A program made the position numbers and the translations under genes. Of a stretch of DNA of 33,925 bases, positions 24,586 through 31,615 are shown in pieces; the stretch's first letter is position 1, and every line of letters starts with the position of its first letter. The DNA lies in the NCBI GenBank assembly GCA_910584645.1, contig CAJUAU010000030.1, positions 1 to 33,925 on the forward strand, written 5' to 3'. The notes below the pieces were generated by a model, which was given only the letters and a program-made list of their open reading frames with translations, was not told the DNA's origin and ran no database searches. Origin of the DNA: an uncultured Eubacterium sp. GTDB lineage: Bacteria > Bacillota > Clostridia > Lachnospirales > Lachnospiraceae.

Positions 24586-25728
24586 ATGAAAAGAATCATA
24601 TTATTCTTCGTGGCAGTATTAGTTCTTGCTGCCACGGTGCCCAGGGCTGCCAGGGCGGCAGGAAACGGCAGTGGTACCCTTAGTGTAGACAAAAATAATG
24701 TGTCTGTGTCGCTGTCCATACCAGGGGGAAAGACAAAGACCATCACCTCCCTGCGTGTGCAGCTGCGGGTGTCTGCCACCAGTGGTACGATGGATCAGCC
24801 GGATTTCACCTTTGACGCTTCGGTTCCAAGCACTGTGAAAAGTGCTGCGGTCAAAAAAGAGGGCAGCGCCTATATGGTGGATATCATTTTGTCAGGGAAG
24901 AAGAATCAGGATATATTCAAAAACAGTGAGAATGCAAAACTGGGAATCCTGTCCGTGAAGCCCACCAGTACAGATTATCAGATCAAGGTAGAATTTGCAG
25001 GTAAGGCAGAGGGCGTCAATGGTCCTGTTATAAAATATGCGGAAAACAGCAGTTTGTCGGAAGTGACACTTTTGCTGTCCAATGCCCTTCCTGCGGCCGT
25101 GGTTTCAACGGCTCATACAACCACGCCGCCTTCCGGAAAGACTTTGGGCAAACCGAAACTGACTGCCACGGTTAAGAAAGGAAAAAACCGCGTCTATCTT
25201 AAATGGAACAAGATCAGCGGGGCCAGTGGATACAGGCTTTACCGATACGATGAAAAAACGAAAAAGTACAAGAAGATAAAGACGGTCACAAAAGGAGGAA
25301 CAACGTCCTATTCTAAAAAGTATGGGTATGCCTCATCACACCGTTTTCGGATCCGGGCATTTAAAACAGAGGCAGGCGGAGCAAAGACTTATAGCAGCTA
25401 CAGTTCGGCTGTCAAGGTTACGGTGCCGCCAGCTAAGGTCAAAAAGTTCTCGGCGGAATACTGGAGCGACGGAAAGGCGGCCCTCCTGTGGAAGAAGGTC
25501 AGCAAGGCAAAAGGCTATCAGATATACCGGAGCAGGAAAAAGAGCGGAAAATATCTCCGCGTAAAAACGATCCGAAAGGGTAAGATCACCAAATGCACCA
25601 GCGTAAAACACAAACTTGGCAAAACCTATTATTATAAGATCAGAGCTTATGTTGCCGGTGCAGATAAAAAACGTGTTTACGGTAAATTCAGCGCAGTGTT
25701 ACCATACAAAAATAAGGGTAAACAATAG
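24586..25728 (+). CDS. Secreted protein with possible cohesin-like domain and two Fn3 domains
   Basis: The product has 380 residues. A signal peptide ends near ARAAG (residue 25). Residues about 26-165 form a beta-rich domain (SLSIPGG, ITSLRVQLRVSA, NAKLGILSVKP, YQIKVEFAG) whose strand pattern and length suggest a cohesin or related sandwich. A Thr/Pro linker near 182-190 leads to two basic Fn3 repeats (about 190-280 and 283-376), each with the VYLKWNKISGASGYRLYR type core. GGAGG at 24576-24580 selects ATG 24586. It begins 13 bases after the dockerin protease gene, so the two are almost certainly co-transcribed and could bind each other. No sortase, SLH or transmembrane anchor is visible. The cohesin call is uncertain. 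Confidence 0.78.
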   Translation: MKRIILFFVAVLVLAATVPRAARAAGNGSGTLSVDKNNVSVSLSIPGGKTKTITSLRVQLRVSATSGTMDQPDFTFDASVPSTVKSAAVKKEGSAYMVDIILSGKKNQDIFKNSENAKLGILSVKPTSTDYQIKVEFAGKAEGVNGPVIKYAENSSLSEVTLLLSNALPAAVVSTAHTTTPPSGKTLGKPKLTATVKKGKNRVYLKWNKISGASGYRLYRYDEKTKKYKKIKTVTKGGTTSYSKKYGYASSHRFRIRAFKTEAGGAKTYSSYSSAVKVTVPPAKVKKFSAEYWSDGKAALLWKKVSKAKGYQIYRSRKKSGKYLRVKTIRKGKITKCTSVKHKLGKTYYYKIRAYVAGADKKRVYGKFSAVLPYKNKGKQ

Positions 25729-25750
25729 ACGTGTAAAATAAAAAAAATCC

Positions 25751-25779
25751 TTTTCTATCTTCCCCAAATAGTGTATACT
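25751..25779 (+). promoter_or_regulatory. Possible promoter of glgA
   Basis: TTTTCT (25751-25756) and TATACT (25774-25779) are 17 bases apart; the -35 is poor but the -10 is strong and an overlapping TATAAT lies at 25779-25784. This gives a leader of about 80 bases before the GGAGGG at 25853-25858. Confidence 0.45.
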
Positions 25780-25864
25780 ATAATAAAAATGATGTTGGGT
25801 CAAAAAGTATTCTGCCCCCAATATCGCATTACTTATGGGATACCATGTGAATGGAGGGAAAGAC

Positions 25865-27301
25865 ATGAAAAGGATTTTATTTGTAGCTTCAGAGTGTGTA
25901 CCATTTATTAAAACGGGCGGTCTCGCCGATGTTGTGGGGTCACTGCCAAAATACTTTAATAAAGATGAATTCGATGTCCGGGTTATGATCCCCAAATATA
26001 CGGCGATCCCGGATGAATATAGGAATCAGATGCAGTTTGTTACCCATTTCTATCTCGAACTCGCATGGCGCAAACAGTATGTGGGGATTTTCCAGATGGA
26101 TTACCAGGGAGTCAAATTTTATTTTCTTGACAATGAATTTTATTTTAATGGAAATACACCATATGGTGAGATCTATCAGGATATAGAAAAGTTCGCCTTT
26201 TTTGGAAAAGCGGCGCTGTCTTCTCTTCCGCTGATCGATTTCCGGCCGGATATCATTCACTGCCATGACTGGCAGACCGGTTTGATCCCGGTTTATTTAA
26301 AGGATTCTTTTCAACAGGGGGATTTTTTCCGCGGCATCAAATCCATCATGACGATCCACAACCTGAAATTCCAGGGGATCTGGGACAAGAAAACGGTGAT
26401 GGATACCGCCGGACTGGACGCTTATTATTTTACACCAGATAAGCTGGAGGCATATGGGGATGCCAATTATCTGAAGGGTGGAATTGTGTACGCAGACCAG
26501 ATCACTACAGTCAGCGATACATACGCTGAAGAGATCAAGACACCGTTTTACGGAGAAAAGCTGGATGGCCTTATTAATGCCAAGGCGGGCTGCCTTACGG
26601 GAATCGTAAATGGACTGGATTATGATGAGTACAATCCTTCCACGGATCCGATGATCGCGGCACATTACGACGCCAGGACCTTCCGCAAAGAAAAGATTAA
26701 GAACAAACGGGCGCTGCAGAAGGAACTGGGACTTGCCCAGGATGATAAAAAGTTTATGATCGGTATCGTATCCAGACTCACCGACCAGAAAGGATTTGAC
26801 CTTATTGACTATGTGATCGAGGAGATCTGTGCAGAGGATACCCAGCTCGTGGTACTGGGAACCGGTGAGGAAAAATACGAGCACCTTTTCCGGCATTTTG
26901 CATGGAAATATCCAGAGCGGGTATCGGCGAATATTTTTTATTCCAATGAGCGCTCCCACAAAATATATGCTTCCTGCGACGCTTTCCTGATGCCATCCCT
27001 GTTTGAGCCCTGCGGGCTCAGCCAGCTGATGAGCCTCCGTTACGGAACGGTGCCCATCGTCCGGGAGACGGGTGGACTGAAGGATACGGTGGAGCCATAC
27101 AACGAGTACGAGAGCAAGGGAACCGGATTTTCCTTTGCCAACTACAATGCCCATGAGATGCTCAACACGATCCGTTACGCCAAATATATCTATTACGATA
27201 AGAGACGCGACTGGAACAAGATCATTGACCGCGGCATGGCAATGGACTTTTCCTGGGCGAATTCCGCCAGAAAATACGAAGATCTGTATAACAGGATGTG
27301 A
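25865..27301 (+). CDS. glgA: Glycogen synthase (ADP-glucose type)
   Basis: The product has 478 residues, a GT5 glycosyltransferase (EC 2.4.1.21) that elongates alpha-1,4-glucan from ADP-glucose. The diagnostic KTGGL at residues 16-20 binds the sugar nucleotide, and the C-terminal Rossmann domain has LFEPCGLSQL with the retaining-GT-B Glu. The family length is typical. The frame opens at 25835, but GGAGGG at 25853-25858 fits ATG 25865, which aligns with other GlgA N termini. With GlgB it makes branched reserve glucan; GlgC/GlgD, which supply ADP-glucose, are outside the window. A strong hairpin at 27401-27452 follows. Confidence 0.97.
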   Translation: MKRILFVASECVPFIKTGGLADVVGSLPKYFNKDEFDVRVMIPKYTAIPDEYRNQMQFVTHFYLELAWRKQYVGIFQMDYQGVKFYFLDNEFYFNGNTPYGEIYQDIEKFAFFGKAALSSLPLIDFRPDIIHCHDWQTGLIPVYLKDSFQQGDFFRGIKSIMTIHNLKFQGIWDKKTVMDTAGLDAYYFTPDKLEAYGDANYLKGGIVYADQITTVSDTYAEEIKTPFYGEKLDGLINAKAGCLTGIVNGLDYDEYNPSTDPMIAAHYDARTFRKEKIKNKRALQKELGLAQDDKKFMIGIVSRLTDQKGFDLIDYVIEEICAEDTQLVVLGTGEEKYEHLFRHFAWKYPERVSANIFYSNERSHKIYASCDAFLMPSLFEPCGLSQLMSLRYGTVPIVRETGGLKDTVEPYNEYESKGTGFSFANYNAHEMLNTIRYAKYIYYDKRRDWNKIIDRGMAMDFSWANSARKYEDLYNRM

Positions 27302-27584
27302 CGCTGCCAGGGTTCAAAATGCCGTTCATGATTACATGAAACAGCATCTGCCAGGGTTCCAAGGTCATTGGTTGCAGCATGGAGTTTACCTGAATTTTTC
27401 AGCCGGTGAAGACATTTCTTTTTGGGGAGGTGTCTTCTCCGGCTTGTTATTTGCGCGGAAGGAGCAAGCCATGGTGCCGCCCGTGAACCTGGGAAATTCA
27501 CAAAGCATGTTTCTCATCGGTCAGCCTGACGCTCGTGGTTTGGGCATGAAACAGCAGAAATTTCAAAAAAAACGATATTACCCC
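27302..27584. other. Non-coding gap between glgA and gapA
   Basis: I see no supported gene here. An open frame can be drawn to 27602 but has no RBS and is crossed by the terminator hairpin. A 12-base exact direct repeat CTGCCAGGGTTC occurs at 27304-27315 and 27348-27359, and CATGAAACAGCA recurs near 27335 and 27545. These repeats may be remnants of local duplication. Confidence 0.5.
27401..27452 (+). terminator. Terminator of glgA
   Basis: AGCCGGTGAAGACA (27401-27414) pairs with TGTCTTCTCCGGCT (27431-27444) apart from one T-T mismatch, followed by TGTTATTT. It is the strongest hairpin between glgA and gapA. Confidence 0.75.
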
Positions 27585-27613
27585 TTGAAATTTGCTTTGT
27601 AATTGGTTAGAAT
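27585..27613 (+). promoter_or_regulatory. Promoter of gapA
   Basis: TTGAAA (27585-27590) and TAGAAT (27608-27613) are exactly 17 bases apart, near consensus as expected for a heavily expressed glycolytic gene. The RNA would start near 27620 with a 60-base leader ending at AGGAGG (27669-27674). Confidence 0.75.
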
Positions 27614-27682
27614 AGGAAACAGAGAGTTTGTATAAATTTTAACAAACGTAAATCAAGTATATTATTTAGGAGGAATCGACAA

Positions 27683-28696
27683 ATGGCAGTAAAAGTAGCG
27701 ATTAACGGATTCGGACGTATCGGACGTCTTGCATTCAGACAGATGTTTGGAGCAGAAGGTTATGAAGTAGTAGCGATCAATGATTTGACAAGCCCTAAAA
27801 TGCTTGCTCACTTGTTGAAATATGATTCAGCTCAGGGAAAATATGCTCTTGCTGATAAAGTTTCTGCAACAGATGATTCTATCATTGTAGACGGAAAAGA
27901 GATCAAAATTTACGCAGAGGCAGATGCTGCGAAACTTCCATGGGGTGACCTGAAGGTTGACGTTGTACTTGAGTGTACAGGTTTCTATACTTCCAAGGAC
28001 AAGGCTTCCGCTCATATCACAGCAGGTGCCCGTAAAGTAGTTATCTCCGCACCGGCAGGAAATGATCTTCCTACCATCGTATACAATGTAAACCATGAGA
28101 CACTGAAGCCAGAGGATACTGTTATTTCAGCAGCTTCCTGTACGACAAACTGCCTGGCGCCTATGGCTAAGGCACTGAACGAGCTGGCACCGATCAAATC
28201 AGGTATCATGAGCACGATCCACTCTTATACAGGAGACCAGATGACACTGGATGGTCCTCAGAGAAAGGGTGACCTCAGAAGATCCCGTGCTGCAGCAGTT
28301 AATATCGTTCCTAACAGCACAGGTGCTGCCAAAGCAATCGGTCTTGTTATTCCAGAGCTGAATGGCAAACTTATTGGTTCTGCACAGCGTGTACCATGTC
28401 CTACAGGTTCTACAACGATCCTCGTAGCAGTTGTAGAAGGAAAAGTTACGGTTGATGACATCAACGCTAAGATGAAAGCATCCGCTACAGAGTCCTATGC
28501 TTACAATGAGGATGAGATCGTATCTTCTGATATCGTTGGTGCTACAGCAGGTTCAATCTTTGATGCAACACAGACTATGGTATCTCCTATGGATGATGGA
28601 AATACACAGGTTCAGGTTGTTTCCTGGTATGACAATGAGAACTCTTATACAAGCCAGATGGTAAGGACAATCAAATATTTCAGCGAGTTGGCTTAA
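27683..28696 (+). CDS. gapA: Glyceraldehyde-3-phosphate dehydrogenase, type I
   Basis: The product has 337 residues and catalyses NAD-dependent oxidation and phosphorylation of glyceraldehyde 3-phosphate to 1,3-bisphosphoglycerate. The Rossmann motif INGFGRIGRLAFRQ opens the protein, the catalytic Cys is C153 in SAASCTTNCLAP, and the catalytic His is in STIHSYTGDQ. The end SWYDNENSYTSQMVRTI is typical of glycolytic forms. AGGAGG is well placed before ATG 27683. It heads the gapA-pgk-tpiA cluster, which a hairpin at 28754-28788 may modulate. Codon use looks biased toward preferred codons, as usual for this gene. Confidence 0.98.
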   Translation: MAVKVAINGFGRIGRLAFRQMFGAEGYEVVAINDLTSPKMLAHLLKYDSAQGKYALADKVSATDDSIIVDGKEIKIYAEADAAKLPWGDLKVDVVLECTGFYTSKDKASAHITAGARKVVISAPAGNDLPTIVYNVNHETLKPEDTVISAASCTTNCLAPMAKALNELAPIKSGIMSTIHSYTGDQMTLDGPQRKGDLRRSRAAAVNIVPNSTGAAKAIGLVIPELNGKLIGSAQRVPCPTGSTTILVAVVEGKVTVDDINAKMKASATESYAYNEDEIVSSDIVGATAGSIFDATQTMVSPMDDGNTQVQVVSWYDNENSYTSQMVRTIKYFSELA

Positions 28697-28712
28697 TATA
28701 CGGAAGATTGTC

Positions 28713-28735
28713 CGCCGATGATCGATACTTCGGCG
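28713..28735 (+). repeat. Small stem-loop downstream of gapA
   Basis: CGCCGA (28713-28718) pairs with TCGGCG (28730-28735) across an 11-base loop. It is the first of two hairpins in the gapA-pgk gap and has no T-tract. It may protect the 3' end of gapA mRNA after attenuation at the next hairpin. Confidence 0.45.
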
Positions 28736-28753
28736 AATATAAATTTGAAACCC

Positions 28754-28788
28754 AAACGGGTCCGGTCTGTAAGGACCGGGCCCGTTTT
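28754..28788 (+). terminator. Partial terminator between gapA and pgk
   Basis: AAACGGG plus CCGGTC (28754-28767) pairs with GACCGG plus CCCGTTT (28774-28787) around a six-base loop, with one mismatch, followed by a short TTTT. The stem is strong but the U-tract is only four bases, so read-through to pgk and tpiA is likely, with gapA transcript in excess. Confidence 0.65.
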
Positions 28789-28845
28789 CAATCCTACTCT
28801 GTTTTTAAACTGGAACAGGGACTATTTTGAAAGGAGATTCATTCA

Positions 28846-30042
28846 ATGTTAAACAAAAAGTCAGTAGATGATATTAATGTAAAAGGACAGAAGGTACTGG
28901 TTCGCTGTGATTTTAACGTACCTCTGCAGGATGGAAAAATAACGGACGAGAACCGTCTTGTGGCGGCGCTTCCTACGATCAAAAAGCTCATTGCGGATGG
29001 TGGAAAGGTGATCCTCTGTTCCCATCTCGGAAAGCCAAAAGGAGAGCCAAAACCAGAGCTGTCTCTCGCGCCGGTAGCAGAACGTCTTTCTGAGCTTCTG
29101 GGACAGGAAGTCAAATTTGCAGCGGATGCCAATGTGGTTGGTGACAACGCAAAGGCCGCAGTAGAGGCTATGAAGGATGGGGAAGTGGTACTTCTTGAAA
29201 ACACCCGTTACCGCAAAGAGGAGACAAAGAACGAGGAGGCATTTTCCAAAGACCTGGCTTCTCTGGCAGATGTATTTGTAAACGATGCATTTGGTACGGC
29301 CCACAGGGCGCATTGCTCCAATGTAGGTGTGACGGATTATGTGGATACGGCAGTGGTTGGATATCTGATGCAGAAAGAGATCGATTTCCTCGGAAATGCA
29401 GTGAACAATCCAGAGAGGCCATTTGTGGCCATTCTCGGCGGGGCAAAGGTTTCCTCCAAAATTTCTGTCATTAATAACCTGCTTGATAAAGTTGATACGC
29501 TGATCATCGGCGGCGGTATGGCATATACTTTCATGGCTGCCCACGGTGAGGAAGTTGGAAAATCCCTTCTGGAAGAGGATTATAAGCAGTATGCCCTGGA
29601 TATGGAAAAGAAGGCAGAAGAGAAAGGCGTTAAGCTTCTGATCCCTATCGACACCGTGGTAGCAGATGATTTTTCCAATGATGCGAACACAAAGATCGTT
29701 GGACGCGGCGAGATTCCGGCAGATATGGAAGGGCTTGATATCGGACCAGAGTCCTCAAAGCTTTTTGCTGAGGCGGTAGCCGGGGCAAAAACCGTCGTTT
29801 GGAATGGACCGATGGGCTGCTTTGAGATGCCGAACTTTGCTAAAGGAACCATCGCAGTGGCTGAGGCAATGGCAAAACTGGACGGTGCTACTACCATTAT
29901 CGGCGGCGGAGACAGTGCGGCAGCGGTAAACCAGCTGGGCTTTGGCGACAAGATGACACATATTTCTACCGGCGGCGGTGCTTCTCTTGAATTCCTGGAA
30001 GGTAAAGAGCTTCCGGGTGTGGCAGCAGCTGACGACAAATAG
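28846..30042 (+). CDS. pgk: Phosphoglycerate kinase
   Basis: The product has 398 residues and transfers phosphate from 1,3-bisphosphoglycerate to ADP. The N-terminal substrate loop KVLVRCDFNVPLQDGKITDENR, the helix with SHLGKPKG, the hinge region FVAILGGAKVSSKI and the nucleotide-site TIIGGGDSAAAVNQLG all match. Length is normal. GAAAGGAG precedes ATG 28846. It lies between gapA and tpiA as in most Clostridia. No anomalies are seen. Confidence 0.98.
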   Translation: MLNKKSVDDINVKGQKVLVRCDFNVPLQDGKITDENRLVAALPTIKKLIADGGKVILCSHLGKPKGEPKPELSLAPVAERLSELLGQEVKFAADANVVGDNAKAAVEAMKDGEVVLLENTRYRKEETKNEEAFSKDLASLADVFVNDAFGTAHRAHCSNVGVTDYVDTAVVGYLMQKEIDFLGNAVNNPERPFVAILGGAKVSSKISVINNLLDKVDTLIIGGGMAYTFMAAHGEEVGKSLLEEDYKQYALDMEKKAEEKGVKLLIPIDTVVADDFSNDANTKIVGRGEIPADMEGLDIGPESSKLFAEAVAGAKTVVWNGPMGCFEMPNFAKGTIAVAEAMAKLDGATTIIGGGDSAAAVNQLGFGDKMTHISTGGGASLEFLEGKELPGVAAADDK

Positions 30043-30099
30043 AAATCGGTTTATCTGTTGAATAGATCAATGATCCGTAAAGGAGGAAGAAAATAAATT

Positions 30100-30849
30100 A
30101 TGGCTAGAAAGAAAATTATTGCCGGCAACTGGAAGATGAACAAGACGCCAAGTGAAGCAGTTGCATTGGTAAATGAATTAAAACCTCTTGTGGCAAATGA
30201 GGAAGCGGATGTGGTATTCTGTGTACCTGCCATCGATATCATCCCTTGTGTGGAAGCAGCAAAGGGAAGCAATATTCAGATCGGTGCAGAAAATATGTAC
30301 TTTGAAGAGAGCGGTGCTTATACTGGTGAGATCGCTCCGAACATGCTTACCGATGCAGGAGTGAAATATGTGGTGATCGGACACTCCGAGAGACGTGAAT
30401 ATTTTGCGGAGACTGACGAGACAGTAAATAAGAAGGTGCTGAAAGCATTTGAACACGGCATCACGCCGATCATCTGCTGCGGGGAGTCTCTGACCCAGAG
30501 AAAACAGGGGATCTACATTGACTGGATCCGTATGCAGATCAAGATCGCATTTCAGAATGTGACTTCTGACCAGGCAAAGAAGGCTGTGATCGCTTACGAG
30601 CCGATCTGGGCGATCGGTACTGGTGAGACAGCAACTTCTGACCAGGCAGAGGAAGTATGTAAGGCGATCCGTGACTGTATTGCTGAGGTATACGACAGTG
30701 CCACAGCAGAAGAGATCCGTATCCAGTATGGTGGATCAGTCAACGCTGGAAATGCAGCGGAGCTGTTTTCTAAGCCGGATATCGACGGTGGTCTTGTAGG
30801 AGGAGCTTCCCTCAAAGCAGATTTTGGCAAGATCGTCAATTATAAATGA
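30100..30849 (+). CDS. tpiA: Triosephosphate isomerase
   Basis: The product has 249 residues and interconverts dihydroxyacetone phosphate and glyceraldehyde 3-phosphate. N10 and K12 in GNWKMNK, H95 in VIGHSERR and E167 in AYEPIWAIGTG are all present. The mobile loop and phosphate-binding YGGSVN and GGLVGGASL are intact. AAAGGAGG lies 12 bases before ATG 30100, in an AT-rich spacer. It ends the gapA-pgk-tpiA cluster ahead of a strong hairpin at 30879-30921. Confidence 0.98.
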   Translation: MARKKIIAGNWKMNKTPSEAVALVNELKPLVANEEADVVFCVPAIDIIPCVEAAKGSNIQIGAENMYFEESGAYTGEIAPNMLTDAGVKYVVIGHSERREYFAETDETVNKKVLKAFEHGITPIICCGESLTQRKQGIYIDWIRMQIKIAFQNVTSDQAKKAVIAYEPIWAIGTGETATSDQAEEVCKAIRDCIAEVYDSATAEEIRIQYGGSVNAGNAAELFSKPDIDGGLVGGASLKADFGKIVNYK

Positions 30850-30878
30850 TCAAAACAGTGACCAGAGAACATAATAGC

Positions 30879-30921
30879 AGAAGCCCCGAAAGCAAAAGTT
30901 GTTTTTGGGGCTTCTCAAAAT
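30879..30921 (+). terminator. Probable terminator of the gapA-pgk-tpiA cluster
   Basis: AGAAGCCCC (30879-30887) pairs exactly with GGGGCTTCT (30907-30915), and the stem can extend by AAA/TTT pairs inward. Downstream is TCAAAATT rather than a clean T-run, so it may terminate inefficiently or protect the mRNA end. Confidence 0.6.
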
Positions 30922-30983
30922 TACGCAAAGAGGTGGAATCATCGTTGGTACTGATGGTCTGAAAGAGTGGGGAAGGAGATGGG

Positions 30984-31613
30984 ATGAAGAGGAAAACCGA
31001 TTCTTATGTGTATTATATGTTTCACAAGCCGGCAGGCTGTATCACAGCGGTGAGGGACGAAAGGCATCCGACGGTGATGGAATATTTCCGCAGTGTGGAT
31101 ATGCCGGGACTTCATCCGGTGGGGCGTCTGGATAAGGATACAGAGGGACTTCTATTTGTTACAAACGACGGCATTTGGAACCAGAAGCTCATGAATCCGG
31201 AAAGTCATGTGGAAAAGACTTATTTTTTCTGGGCGCTGGGGGAGCTCTCAGAGGAAGACCACCAGCGGCTGGAACAGGGGATCGAGCTGAGGGGCGGCAG
31301 GGCGGGCGCTTCCCGTCTGGTCCTTGGAAAGACAGCGGTTCTGGGAGATATACAGGATCTGGCCAGAGGGATAAAGCCGGGCAACAGAAAGGATCAGCCA
31401 GTGTTTTCAGGCTATCTCACGATCTACGAGGGACGAAAACATCAGGTAAAGAGAATGCTGAAAGCGGCAGGATGCTATGTCGTCTATCTGAAACGGGTGT
31501 CTATCGGGGGGATCCAGCTGGATGAACGCCTGGCGCCAGGGGAGTTCCGGCCACTCCGCCAGGAGGAATTCCAGTCCCTGTTCAAGGAAATAACAAGCAG
31601 AAAGGATAAATAA
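30984..31613 (+). CDS. rRNA pseudouridine synthase, RluE/RsuA-type without S4 domain
   Basis: The product has 209 residues and isomerises a specific rRNA uridine to pseudouridine. The catalytic motif is GRLDKDTEGLL with D50. YYMFHKPAGCIT and GRKHQVKRMLKAAG are family signatures. RsuA, RluB and RluF carry an N-terminal S4 RNA-binding domain; here the protein starts directly at the catalytic fold, as E. coli RluE does. GGAAGGAG precedes ATG 30984. It is followed 2 bases later by the M15/Fn3 secreted-protein gene, which is probably co-transcribed despite the unrelated function. The exact target uridine cannot be read from the sequence. Confidence 0.92.
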   Translation: MKRKTDSYVYYMFHKPAGCITAVRDERHPTVMEYFRSVDMPGLHPVGRLDKDTEGLLFVTNDGIWNQKLMNPESHVEKTYFFWALGELSEEDHQRLEQGIELRGGRAGASRLVLGKTAVLGDIQDLARGIKPGNRKDQPVFSGYLTIYEGRKHQVKRMLKAAGCYVVYLKRVSIGGIQLDERLAPGEFRPLRQEEFQSLFKEITSRKDK

Positions 31614-31615
31614 AA

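Noticed and set aside
26297..27154. 285-residue minus-strand open frame inside glgA
   Set aside because: Complement of GlgA codons; no independent start signal.
27330..27602. Possible small plus-strand gene between glgA and gapA
   Set aside because: No RBS, crosses a strong terminator hairpin and has no recognisable protein features.
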